From NCBI GenBank assembly GCA_029432775.1, contig JAROAZ010000026.1, positions 1-64,000 on the forward strand: a stretch of 64,000 bases of DNA. Reading direction: 5' to 3'. This DNA comes from Pontiellaceae bacterium B12227. Lineage in GTDB: Bacteria > Verrucomicrobiota > Kiritimatiellia > Kiritimatiellales > Pontiellaceae. This document shows, one piece after another, positions 50,221-58,615 of this stretch (positions within the stretch are counted from its first letter, which is position 1; every line of letters begins with the position of its first letter). A program made the position numbers and the translations under genes. The notes beneath the pieces were generated by a model. That model saw only the letters and a list, made by a program, of their open reading frames with translations. It was not told the DNA's origin and did not search any database.

Positions 50221-50850
50221 TCAACCTCGATAGAGGCCATGCTCAAAAATGTACATTTCCACTTGCGAAGGAACCAGATACCTGATGCCTAAACCCTCCG
50301 CAACGCGCATCCGCACCTCGGAAGAAGATATTCCCACCATATGGGACTCAAAAGCGTTATCTAATACCCGCTTTTTATGATGCTCCGGAAGTTTTACTTT
50401 CTGCTGAATCTGCAGGAAATCACTTTCCCCGGGCCGCATGAACGACGCAACCTCGCATAGCTCCAACAATTCGTCAACATTGTACCAATTATGCAGATCA
50501 ACCAAGGTATCACTTCCAACAATGAGTACTAAGTCCGAATCCGAATAATCCTCGCGAAAATCACACAGCGTATCAAAGGTGTAAGAGACTCCTCCCCGAC
50601 TCACTTCAATGTCCGAAACACTGAACCGAAGATCAGACTCAACAGCCGAGTTAAGCATGTTGAGCCTGTGCTGCGCTGAACTCTGCTGGAGGTGCTGTTT
50701 ATGAGGAGGGATTGCAGCAGGAATAAATATTACTTCATCCAGGTCCAGCTTTTCAGCGGCATCCTGAGCAACGACGAGGTGCCCCATGTGAACCGGATCG
50801 AACGTTCCTCCGAATAGGCCTATCCGTTTAGTGGACGGTTGCAGCTCCAT
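50221..50850 (-). CDS. nadD: Nicotinate-nucleotide adenylyltransferase
   Basis: 209 residues from the ATG at 50850, which has AGGA about 6 bases upstream; the longer frame begins with TTG. The nucleotidyltransferase motif GLFGGTFDPVHMGHLVVAQD is near residue 12, PPHKQ near 47, VGSDTLVDLHNWYN near 102 and SSSEVRMRVAEG near 172. It makes deamido-NAD for NAD synthesis. It is followed by rsfS and preceded by exopolysaccharide genes, so housekeeping and envelope genes share a strand. Confidence 0.94.
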   Translation of the reverse strand: MELQPSTKRIGLFGGTFDPVHMGHLVVAQDAAEKLDLDEVIFIPAAIPPHKQHLQQSSAQHRLNMLNSAVESDLRFSVSDIEVSRGGVSYTFDTLCDFREDYSDSDLVLIVGSDTLVDLHNWYNVDELLELCEVASFMRPGESDFLQIQQKVKLPEHHKKRVLDNAFESHMVGISSSEVRMRVAEGLGIRYLVPSQVEMYIFEHGLYRG

Positions 50851-50880
50851 TCCAAATCCTGAGTTTTCCAATCGAAACGA

Positions 50881-51507
50881 TTAGAACATCTTCTGCCAGA
50901 CTTTAATGACATCGCCGGCCTCAATCTTCACATCAAGAGAGGGATCTTTTTCCAGCTTCTTGATGTCAAACGTATAAACCTTGCCGTGCCGAACGATTGT
51001 TACTTTCCTCAAATTAGCAAAGGCAGTAGGACCTCTGGCACCGGCAATCGCCTGCAACAGGGTTGTACCGCTGGAAAGCGGGAACTGTCCGGGTTGGTTG
51101 ATCTCACCCTGTACATAAAACACCTTGGCGGTCATGGTCACGTTTACCGAGACATTCTTATAAATTCCACCCTCGACATAAAGACGCTCAATTTCGGCCT
51201 CTAAAGCGGATGTGGTTATTCCGGCCGCCTTAATGGGATCGGCAATGTGCAGCAGACTAATTTCACCATTTTCGTCCACCACAACCTCAAGTGCCTGCTG
51301 CTCAACAACCCCGCTGAAGCGGATGTACAGAGGATCAAGCGTTTTGATGGTGTAACCACCGACATACTCGCTTTCCCCGGAGTCAAAACCTGCCGAGGAC
51401 GTAGGTAGACTTACTACATTCTCAGGCCCACCATTAATCGGTTGGATCACACATCCCGTAAAGAGGATCGGAAGAACTAAAATTACTGAAACAAAAAACT
51501 TACGCAT
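50881..51507 (-). CDS. Polysaccharide export lipoprotein (Wza-like)
   Basis: A 208-residue protein with a lipoprotein signal ending LFTGC, so Cys19 would be lipidated. The Poly_export domain starts near residue 52 (YTIKTLDPLYIRFSGV). A SLBB domain follows near 130 (FYVQGEINQPGQFPLSSGTT). It is shorter than E. coli Wza (about 380), lacking extra SLBB domains and the C-terminal amphipathic helix, so the outer-membrane pore may be supplied by the barrel encoded at 53714. It lies directly downstream of the Wzc-like gene. Confidence 0.88.
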   Translation of the reverse strand: MRKFFVSVILVLPILFTGCVIQPINGGPENVVSLPTSSAGFDSGESEYVGGYTIKTLDPLYIRFSGVVEQQALEVVVDENGEISLLHIADPIKAAGITTSALEAEIERLYVEGGIYKNVSVNVTMTAKVFYVQGEINQPGQFPLSSGTTLLQAIAGARGPTAFANLRKVTIVRHGKVYTFDIKKLEKDPSLDVKIEAGDVIKVWQKMF

Positions 51508-51533
51508 TATATCAATTCCCAGCTGGCTAATAG

Positions 51534-53627
51534 TTAAACGTCATCGTCCATTGGCACTTCACTCTGTGAACTATGGTAATAATCAGAATAGTAAGAGTGG
51601 TAATAGTAGTAGTAATCATCACGCATGATGTTGATGTTATTCAATACGGCTCCGATTACGTTCACACCTAGGGCTTCAATCATCCCCTTGGCTTTCATCA
51701 GCATATCACGTGGATACTTACGGTACTGAACAACAATAATCGCACCGTCGGTTTCCTTGGCAATAATCGAAGAATCACTGATACCGACCAACGGGGGCGT
51801 ATCAATCAGAACAACATCGTATTTCGATTTCAAACTGGTTACCAGTTCCCCAATACGTTTCGGGTCCAAAACACCAAGAGAAGTTCGAGGCAAACGTCCA
51901 CTGGGCAGGAAATGCAGGTTAGGAACACTGGTGGCTTTAATCGCCTCTTCAACCGGTACGTCGCGCAAAAGCACATTGGTTAAACCAAAGCGGTTGGAAA
52001 CACCCAGAATTGTGTGCTGCACAGGACGACGTAAGTCGGCGTCAATTAGCAGGACTTTCTCTCCCTGCTGGGCACTCACAAAAGCCAGGTTAAACACCGT
52101 CGTAGATTTACCTTCACCAGCCCCCCCGGAAAGTACCGAAAACGCACCACGATGAGAACCGCCTTCAGTAAATGCAAGATTCGTTCTCAATACCCGATAG
52201 GCTTCAGCATGTTCACTGTCAGGTCCTTCCTCAATCAAAGGTCGCACTTTCTGCGGAATCAAACCAAGCACCGGAAGCCCGAGAATACGCTCAACATCAT
52301 CAGCCGTCTTGATGGACGTATCCAGATATTCGATGAAGTAGGCTAAACCAACACCGGCACCGAGCCCCACAAAGATACTCAAAAGAACATTCATGAAAAG
52401 GTTCGGGCTTACCGGACGTCGGTTTGGCTCAGCAACATCAATGATGTCCACGGGATTCCGCGGAACCTCCAGGGTAATGATTTCCTGACGGTGCTTCGAT
52501 TTAAGCTGGTTATAGATAAAACGTTCTGTTTCAAGGTCATTCTGTGCATTGCGGAATGGACGGTATTTGGTACCTTGAGACTCAATCGTGTCCGAACGAA
52601 CCGTAGCCAGAACTTTGGTTAAGCTTTCAAAGTTATTTTTTGCAATCATATACTCTGTCTGCAAACCGTTCCGGAGCGCCTGAAGCCTTTGCTTGAGAGC
52701 CTCTTCGAGCTTCTGTTTCTGCAATATATAGCGTTTAACCTCGGGATGGTTAGCGCCGTAATCCGCATCCAAAGAACTCAACTGAACATCAATGTCCTGG
52801 AGCTGCTGAATGGTAGACATCACACTCTGATCAAAAGTAATGTATGAAGCCCTTTCTATAAGGTCTTTATCATCGAGATTCTCCAGTATCTGGAGCAGCC
52901 CTTCCTTTTCAACCATTTCTTTCTGAGCAAAGAGACGATCCCCTTCAAGCTGTTGCATTCTGATATCGCCGACATCAATGCTGCCCTCTCCACCAACAAC
53001 AGCAATATCCAAATCCGAACGAATTCCCTGAACCTTTTCTTCAGCTGCCTCCATACGGGCAAGCTGATCCTTCAGTGCCTCTTCGATTTTATCGATAGCA
53101 CCGCGGGCGCTCTTCATAGCTAGATCCAGACGGGAATCACGATAAACTTCAGCAAGCTCATTTGCGATATCTGCAGCTTCTTCAGGATTATCACGCTTAA
53201 CACTGATCACAATCAATGAGGTGTCACGTTGCTGAAAAACACTGATACTGTTCTTAAGAATCTTGTAAGCCACTTCTCTCGGAAGTGTTTCTCCTGCCTT
53301 ACCCCATTCTTTTTGAAGATCCAGGCGGTTCACCACTTCATAAAGAATGGGCTTCGATTGAAGAATCTCGAACTGCGTTCGAAGAAAATAGGGATTGTAT
53401 GATGAATAATAGGTCTGCTGCATAAACGGATTAATTTCCGGAGCATCCTCGGAAACAGCAATACGTACTGATGAAGCGTAGATATTTGGTAACATCAAGG
53501 TATATACAGTCCCTGTCAGGACCACCAGAATCGCCACAGCAAGAACAATCTCTTTTCTTGACCGTATTACCCGCCAATAGTCGAGAAAGTGAAGTGTACT
53601 CGACTGCTGCGCTGACTCGTTACTCAT
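51534..53627 (-). CDS. Polysaccharide co-polymerase / BY-kinase (Wzc-like)
   Basis: A 697-residue inner-membrane protein. The Wzz domain with a transmembrane helix (IVLAVAILVVLTGTVYTLML) spans about residues 30-50. Long coiled coils run from 170 to 380 and a second helix is near 425. The tyrosine-kinase domain has Walker A GGAGEGKSTTVFNLAF near 500, Walker A' LLIDADLRRP near 530 and Walker B VLIDTPPLV near 608. The C-terminus is Tyr-rich (DDYYYYYHSYYSDYYHSS), the site of cyclic autophosphorylation. It controls chain length and export. An RNA hairpin precedes it. Confidence 0.93.
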   Translation of the reverse strand: MSNESAQQSSTLHFLDYWRVIRSRKEIVLAVAILVVLTGTVYTLMLPNIYASSVRIAVSEDAPEINPFMQQTYYSSYNPYFLRTQFEILQSKPILYEVVNRLDLQKEWGKAGETLPREVAYKILKNSISVFQQRDTSLIVISVKRDNPEEAADIANELAEVYRDSRLDLAMKSARGAIDKIEEALKDQLARMEAAEEKVQGIRSDLDIAVVGGEGSIDVGDIRMQQLEGDRLFAQKEMVEKEGLLQILENLDDKDLIERASYITFDQSVMSTIQQLQDIDVQLSSLDADYGANHPEVKRYILQKQKLEEALKQRLQALRNGLQTEYMIAKNNFESLTKVLATVRSDTIESQGTKYRPFRNAQNDLETERFIYNQLKSKHRQEIITLEVPRNPVDIIDVAEPNRRPVSPNLFMNVLLSIFVGLGAGVGLAYFIEYLDTSIKTADDVERILGLPVLGLIPQKVRPLIEEGPDSEHAEAYRVLRTNLAFTEGGSHRGAFSVLSGGAGEGKSTTVFNLAFVSAQQGEKVLLIDADLRRPVQHTILGVSNRFGLTNVLLRDVPVEEAIKATSVPNLHFLPSGRLPRTSLGVLDPKRIGELVTSLKSKYDVVLIDTPPLVGISDSSIIAKETDGAIIVVQYRKYPRDMLMKAKGMIEALGVNVIGAVLNNINIMRDDYYYYYHSYYSDYYHSSQSEVPMDDDV

Positions 53628-53651
53628 AAAGCGTACTCCCGTTCAAAAATT

Positions 53652-53681
53652 AAGATGGTGAAGGTAAACCTTCACCACCTT
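53652..53681 (-). terminator. Hairpin between outer-membrane barrel gene and Wzc-like gene
   Basis: On the minus strand AAGGTGGTGAAGGT-TT-ACCTTCACCATCTT gives about 14 pairs with one mismatch, then AATTTTTG. It is probably a leaky terminator that lets the upstream barrel gene exceed wzc-like expression. Confidence 0.65.
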
Positions 53682-53713
53682 GTCATTCAAATCAAATCTA
53701 CAAGATTAAAGCG

Positions 53714-54916
53714 TTATAGACGCAGTCTCCACGCGCAATCAATACGGTTGCCATCAAATTCAGACAGCCCACCTGTAGTGGTCCGGGTGCGGAACAGATA
53801 TCCTGCTTCCAGAAAGTTATTGCGATTAACCTGATACGCACAACGCAATCCCAACGTCAGATAGTTATCCTTCGCATCAGAGATAGGTGCCCCATTTATG
53901 GTACTGTAGGAGCTATCGTAAAAACTGTATATATAGTTGAAGCTACCGGATAATGAAATTTTGGCGGTGATATCCCTACGCACACCGAACCCGAGATTAA
54001 ATTGATCCTGCGCATTGTAGATCGAGTTCTCAGCACGTGCCAGAGAGTATCCCAGCGAGGAAGTGAAACTTGTTCGAGCAGAAGGGTTCACTTCCAGCCC
54101 GGCCTGAACATAAGGAGAAGTAGTATCTTCACTACCACCAACCTGATCAATAGAAGACATGGAAACACCAAGGCGTCCAAACCCCGTTACCTGGGGATTG
54201 AAATTCTGATCCACCCCTGCCAGCAGAGTGATTGAATCATACCCTCCACGATCGCCATCATAGGTCAGGTCAGAATAATTTACTGCTCCCATAACCTGGG
54301 TTTTATTCGGTTTGAGCTGCCGGAAGTAGGATGCATCCGCTTTAAAACGGTTGTAGTCATTACCGCCGGTCTGCGTCACGTCTTGCCATTCCCCATAGGA
54401 ATTGTCATCCCAAATTCGGAACTCATATCCTAAACCAACTTTAAGAAAGCTCACGTCATTCAACGTGTAATCAATGGCACCATTAAGATCATTCTCATAA
54501 TAGTTTTGGTTCGTATCTCTCGGAGCACCACCTATAGAACCAGCCTGCCCTTCTTTCTGCTGATATCTGAACCGATCAGATAAGGTAAGGAAAGCCCGTG
54601 ATGACAAAGCATGATTCAAACGAGCATATAAGCTCTGGTAGGTAACCATTTCCGGATCAGCATCAAACCGATATTGGAATTCAGGCTCCCAGTAGATCAA
54701 CGCATCTGTACGGGATGAAAAATTTAGCTTTGCAGACAGATTTACGATATCTGTGATGAACATCGAATCCGTCTTCTCTTTCGTTGAGTAGATATTATCG
54801 TCATACCCAACACGCACATGGTTTTGAAATCTAATTACGCGTTCTTTAGCTGCAAAAGATGTTGCAGAAACAAGCGAAAGAGCAATGAGCACCTGAAGTG
54901 ATCTTGTCGTCATCAT
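53714..54916 (-). CDS. Outer-membrane beta-barrel protein (BBP2-like)
   Basis: A 400-residue protein with a signal peptide ending near residue 22 (LVSATSFA). The rest alternates aromatic/hydrophobic and polar residues in many predicted strands, starting RFQNHVRVGYDDNIYSTKEK and ending NRIDCAWRLRL. The opening GYDDNIY and the repeated YxxxxY strands match the putative beta-barrel porin 2 family, often found in exopolysaccharide loci. It may form the outer-membrane export channel with the short Wza-like protein. GGGAG precedes the ATG at 54916. Confidence 0.8.
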   Translation of the reverse strand: MMTTRSLQVLIALSLVSATSFAAKERVIRFQNHVRVGYDDNIYSTKEKTDSMFITDIVNLSAKLNFSSRTDALIYWEPEFQYRFDADPEMVTYQSLYARLNHALSSRAFLTLSDRFRYQQKEGQAGSIGGAPRDTNQNYYENDLNGAIDYTLNDVSFLKVGLGYEFRIWDDNSYGEWQDVTQTGGNDYNRFKADASYFRQLKPNKTQVMGAVNYSDLTYDGDRGGYDSITLLAGVDQNFNPQVTGFGRLGVSMSSIDQVGGSEDTTSPYVQAGLEVNPSARTSFTSSLGYSLARAENSIYNAQDQFNLGFGVRRDITAKISLSGSFNYIYSFYDSSYSTINGAPISDAKDNYLTLGLRCAYQVNRNNFLEAGYLFRTRTTTGGLSEFDGNRIDCAWRLRL

Positions 54917-54967
54917 ATATAACTCCCTTAAAACAACCTGAATATAAAAATTATTGCCCCAACAGAC

Positions 54968-55531
54968 TTATTCCGGCGTAGCATCCCTATCACCCGGCGT
55001 CACACCGGAAGACCAGTTGTTACCGAAATGATTCTGATAGAAATTACGCATAAGTCTGGAATTCCAAGGAACATCGTACATGTTCGGCGGATCATATGGA
55101 CGCCCCGCTCCACCACCCGTGTTCTTTTTGGACTCTTTCCATTCCTTAACTGCATTAACCACTTCTTCCGGAATGACTCCATTTAGCGCATCAGCAGCTT
55201 TTTCCAGCGATGCCATGAGATCATCCGCAGCAGATTTAGCGGTATCTTCATCACCGTTGGCCAGAGCGCGCTCCATTTCGGAGAATGCTTCCTGAGCCTG
55301 GGCCATTGCAGCATCTACCGCATCGGATCGTTTTCCCGCTTCAGCAATGTCATCGACATTGCCCCCATTTGCTGCTTCGGAAAGATTCGCTTTTGCCTGA
55401 ACAGAAATCGATCCGATTTCCGCCAGATTGCCGGCCGCAGTTGCCGGATCCACAGCCGCCATCGAAGTCGACACCATCAACCCTGCGATTGTGCAGGTTG
55501 AACCAATAATATATTTTGAAAGCTTAGTCAT
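54968..55531 (-). CDS. Secreted hypothetical protein in the exopolysaccharide cluster (187 aa)
   Basis: The ATG at 55531 follows AGGAG with a 6-base spacer. The signal peptide spans about residues 1-25 (ending STSMAA). Residues 30-125 are Ala/Glu/Asp-rich helices (AMAQAQEAFSEMERALANG). A Gly-rich linker (NTGGGAGRP) then leads to an aromatic tail (NMYDVPWNSRLMRNFYQNHF). No known family is recognised. It lies 51 bp upstream of the barrel gene and is probably in the same transcript. Confidence 0.7.
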   Translation of the reverse strand: MTKLSKYIIGSTCTIAGLMVSTSMAAVDPATAAGNLAEIGSISVQAKANLSEAANGGNVDDIAEAGKRSDAVDAAMAQAQEAFSEMERALANGDEDTAKSAADDLMASLEKAADALNGVIPEEVVNAVKEWKESKKNTGGGAGRPYDPPNMYDVPWNSRLMRNFYQNHFGNNWSSGVTPGDRDATPE

Positions 55532-55542
55532 GATGAACTCCT

Positions 55543-56112
55543 TTATTTGGAATACTTCTGCGCAATCAATGTTTTAACGCGCTCGTAGTTAAACTGCACC
55601 TGGGAAGATGATGCAAGAGCATCCTGCATCGCCGTACGAATAATATCGAGAGCTTCCGTTTTTTCGGCAGCAATCGCATCAATGTACGTAAGAGCAATCT
55701 GCACCACCTTAGCTCCTGACAACGCAACTCCGGCATTAACCTTTGCAAGCAGCGCATAGTCATTCGCAATGGACTCATTAGTGGCCGATCCAATTTTCGA
55801 GGCACTCTCTTTTGCGCCTTTCAACGAATCAATAGCAATCTTCCAGTTTTCAGAGGCCGCCTCAACCACCTGAGCCACATCCGGCATAAGGGGAGAATCA
55901 CTTGGGATCTGAGCGATAATCTGCTTGCCAGCCTCAATAGCAACCCTGGCTTTTTCGACTTCAACCTCGGCATTTGCGATGGCTGCCTGAGCCTGACTAG
56001 AGATGGTAGACGCAGATTCTGCGCTGGCTTCCTGTGCATACGTTGAGCAAAAAGTCACGCTGCCAACCAAAGCAACGGCTACCAAACCAATGGTTACATT
56101 ATGTTTTATCAT
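55543..56112 (-). CDS. Secreted all-helical hypothetical protein (189 aa)
   Basis: The signal peptide spans about residues 1-26 (VGSVTFCSTYAQ). The mature part is almost wholly predicted helix with Ala-rich heptads (AQAAIANAEVEVEKARVAIE) and ends LIAQKYSK. There is no Cys in the mature part and no catalytic motif. It may be a periplasmic or matrix structural protein. It lies 11 bp before the next secreted unknown. I recognise no family. Confidence 0.7.
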   Translation of the reverse strand: MIKHNVTIGLVAVALVGSVTFCSTYAQEASAESASTISSQAQAAIANAEVEVEKARVAIEAGKQIIAQIPSDSPLMPDVAQVVEAASENWKIAIDSLKGAKESASKIGSATNESIANDYALLAKVNAGVALSGAKVVQIALTYIDAIAAEKTEALDIIRTAMQDALASSSQVQFNYERVKTLIAQKYSK

Positions 56113-56174
56113 GCCTTAATCCTTAAGTTAAGTTTCCTACGAATATAAAAAATCTGATTCCAACGCAAGTAAAA

Positions 56175-56633
56175 CTAATGATTTAACTCCTGAGCATATC
56201 TCAATGCCTGAATCACAGCTTTGTAACCTTCCGCATAATCTATACCCTCTAAGATACAGAAATCTTTCCAGGAATCAACGTCTTTCGGCAACAGAACCTT
56301 ACCCGCAAAGAAACGAGCTTCACCAGTAAAAACAAGCTCAATCTGGCCCATAACCCTTGCACAATCATCCAACGTAAACTCAACCCCATTAACCACTTCT
56401 AATAACCCAAAAAATATGCCATTTTTATTCATAAACGAAACGCACTCATTAAGATTTGCTTCCGGCAACACATAACGATCAAATAATCCTGAATGTTTTG
56501 CAAAAATCACTGCCGCATCTGCATGGGTAGGAATAAGCCGCTTCTCAGCCTCCTGAGCCGAAACAGAACAAGCGAAAAAGACACCTATTACGAATAAAAA
56601 AACAGGTATATTACGCTGAATATTTTGCATCAT
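56175..56633 (-). CDS. Secreted hypothetical protein (about 152 aa)
   Basis: The start at 56633 is favoured by GGAG 9 bases upstream; an ATG at 56648 is also possible. The signal peptide (NIPVFLFVIGVFFACSVSAQ) ends near residue 28. The mature protein is about 125 residues with three Cys (ECVSF, DDCARV and FCILEG) and a helical C-terminus (AVIQALRYAQELNH). No family is recognised. It is the first gene of the exopolysaccharide-associated minus-strand cluster, divergent from rnhC. Confidence 0.65.
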   Translation of the reverse strand: MMQNIQRNIPVFLFVIGVFFACSVSAQEAEKRLIPTHADAAVIFAKHSGLFDRYVLPEANLNECVSFMNKNGIFFGLLEVVNGVEFTLDDCARVMGQIELVFTGEARFFAGKVLLPKDVDSWKDFCILEGIDYAEGYKAVIQALRYAQELNH

Positions 56634-56726
56634 ATTCTCAAACTCCATCCACTTAGTTAAAAATATAGTCTACTTACTGATAATTCTTCTGGTATGAACT
56701 GCTCACTTATTTACACGGGACAGGAC

Positions 56727-57674
56727 ATGAAAACCAATTCTTTTACATTCAAACTCAATCAGCAACAGCAAGACGAAACATTCAGTTTACTTAACAACTC
56801 AAAATATGAGCCAAAAGATGTACCGCATACCCGTATTGCTGTCGCCCTGCCGGACTGCCGGATTAATCTCTATAACTCGGGAAAACTTCTGGTTCAGGGC
56901 AAAGCGGCGCAGGAATGGATCACCTTCACCCTTGAAACTGAAATTCTAAAAGAAGCCCAATTAGGTTACGAAGAACTGCAGGATCCGGAAGCTTACAAAC
57001 CGCACATGGGAATCGATGAAAGCGGCAAAGGCGACTTTTTCGGACCGCTGGTTATTGCTTCAGCATTTGTAAACGAAGAACTGGTTGAAAAACTTCGCGA
57101 CATGGGCGTGCGCGACTCAAAAAAGATATCATCAGACAATGTGGCGTTGAACATGGCCCGCGATATTAAGAAACTCCTGGGGAACCGCTGCGCCATGGTC
57201 ACGATTGGTCCCCGCTCCTACAACCGCATGTATGCCAAGATTCGAAACGTCAATAAAATGCTGGCATGGGGACACGCGCGGGCTATCGAAAATCTTCTTG
57301 AAAAAGTTCCGGACTGCCCGCGCGCACTCTCAGACAAATTCGGGCCAACCCATCAAATCGAGCGGGCGCTTTTAGATAAAGGGAAAAAAATTCAATTAGA
57401 TCAGCGTACGAAGGCGGAATCTGATCCCGCCGTTGCCGCAGCATCCATTCTCGCCCGGGCGGGATTTCTTTATGCACTCAAAGAAATCGGAAAAACCCAC
57501 AATTTTGAAGTTCCGAAAGGTGCATCGGAGAAAGTAAGAAAAGAAGCTGAGAAACTGGTAGCCTATAAAGGCCCCGGCATCCTGCTGGATACAGCCAAGT
57601 GCCATTTCCAAACCACCGACAAGGTGCTGGCAGAAGTCGGCTACTCCAGAAAAGATCTGCCCTCACCCACATAA
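56727..57674 (+). CDS. rnhC: Ribonuclease HIII
   Basis: 315 residues from the ATG at 56727 (MKTNSFTFKLNQQQQDE); an ATG at 56694 is an alternative, with neither having a strong RBS. The N-terminal TBP-like domain characteristic of RNase HIII spans about 1-85. The RNase H fold begins GIDESGKGDFFGPLVIA near 95 with Asp-Glu-Gly-type catalytic residues, then MGVRDSKK near 128, and ESDPAVAAASILAR near 232. It removes RNA from RNA-DNA hybrids. RNase HIII instead of HII is not universal and is useful for taxonomy. Confidence 0.92.
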   Translation: MKTNSFTFKLNQQQQDETFSLLNNSKYEPKDVPHTRIAVALPDCRINLYNSGKLLVQGKAAQEWITFTLETEILKEAQLGYEELQDPEAYKPHMGIDESGKGDFFGPLVIASAFVNEELVEKLRDMGVRDSKKISSDNVALNMARDIKKLLGNRCAMVTIGPRSYNRMYAKIRNVNKMLAWGHARAIENLLEKVPDCPRALSDKFGPTHQIERALLDKGKKIQLDQRTKAESDPAVAAASILARAGFLYALKEIGKTHNFEVPKGASEKVRKEAEKLVAYKGPGILLDTAKCHFQTTDKVLAEVGYSRKDLPSPT

Positions 57675-57675
57675 T

Positions 57676-57723
57676 TCCAAGGCATGGATAATTCCGATCA
57701 TTGGAAGCTCCAATAATTGAAAC
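57676..57723. repeat. Three degenerate iterated palindromes in tandem
   Basis: TTCCAAGGCATGGAT (57676-57690), TTCCGATCATTGGAA (57693-57707) and CTCCAATAATTGAAA (57709-57723). Each differs from the consensus by one to three bases. They fill the whole gap between the rnhC stop and the convergent exbD stop, where no other terminator exists. Confidence 0.7.
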
Positions 57724-58164
57724 TTATTCCACCGAACCGAAGGTGACATTTTTGATCCCGGCACCGGCACAGGCATTCAGCACATCAACCACGCGCTCGT
57801 GCACAGCATCGTCATCCGCAGCAATAGTGATCATCGCCTTGGACTTGGAAATTTTTGCCGCCTGGCTATAGCGAAGCAAGGTGTACTCAAGACCCGCAAG
57901 ATCACTTTTATCCTGCGAAGCATACACCTTATTGTTCAGTACAATACGCCCATCAGCCAGCACTTCGATAATCTGCTCATCCGGAATTTCCATCTGAGTC
58001 GACACCGAAACAGCTCCCGGCAATGCCAGGTTCAAATCGGCCTCCGGCCGTTTCAACCGGGCACTGACCATAAAATAAATGAGCAACAGAAAAACCACGT
58101 CGATCAGGGGAGCAATCTGCAGCTCCGACTTATCGTTAATCAGTTCATTAACCCAGGCCTTCAT
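57724..58164 (-). CDS. ExbD/TolR-family protein (second copy, module 2)
   Basis: A 146-residue protein with SELQIAPLIDVVFLLLIYFMV as the proton-carrying transmembrane helix (about residues 13-33). The periplasmic domain ends GAGIKNVTFGSVE. It matches the ExbD at 20995-21429 better than its direct neighbour, so the two ExbD subtypes existed before the modules were duplicated. It is 2 bp from the upstream exbD and is the last gene of module 2, which lacks the vWA/TonB-like gene. Confidence 0.9.
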   Translation of the reverse strand: MKAWVNELINDKSELQIAPLIDVVFLLLIYFMVSARLKRPEADLNLALPGAVSVSTQMEIPDEQIIEVLADGRIVLNNKVYASQDKSDLAGLEYTLLRYSQAAKISKSKAMITIAADDDAVHERVVDVLNACAGAGIKNVTFGSVE

Positions 58165-58166
58165 GC

Positions 58167-58598
58167 TCAGTTCCCCGACTCAAAGGTTCCAAAGATCACA
58201 TTCACCACGCCGCCTTTTGCACAGGCCGCCATGACCTCTTTAACATGTTTATGCTTGGCATACCGATCAGCGCGAAGATAGATCTCCGCATCCTTATTCT
58301 CCATGAGAATTTTCTCAACAACCGGCGTAATCTCCTCGATCTCAAGCACCTTGAGGTTCATGAGAATATCAACATCTTCACCCGTCGTATCCTGCGAACG
58401 AATCGTAATCAATTGCCGTCCACGGGCATTTTCCGGGACAACCGATTTATTCGCAACAGGAAGCTCCACAGGCGTACGATCCATCTTCGACATATGCGAA
58501 GCGACCATAAAAAAGATAAGAAGCAAGAAAACCATATCAATCATGGGAGCCATGTTGATTTCGTCTTCGCCACCTTCTACTGGAATTTTAAATTTCAC
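58167..58598 (-). CDS. ExbD/TolR-family protein (first copy, module 2)
   Basis: A 143-residue protein starting MKFKIPVEGGEDEINMAPMID. The transmembrane helix MAPMIDMVFLLLIFFMVAS (about 16-34) carries the functional Asp. The periplasmic domain ends NVIFGTFESGN. It corresponds to the ExbD at 21432-21836. It starts 17 bp after exbB of the same module. Confidence 0.9.
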   Translation of the reverse strand: MKFKIPVEGGEDEINMAPMIDMVFLLLIFFMVASHMSKMDRTPVELPVANKSVVPENARGRQLITIRSQDTTGEDVDILMNLKVLEIEEITPVVEKILMENKDAEIYLRADRYAKHKHVKEVMAACAKGGVVNVIFGTFESGN

Positions 58599-58615
58599 GG
58601 AAAGCCCAAGGAAAC

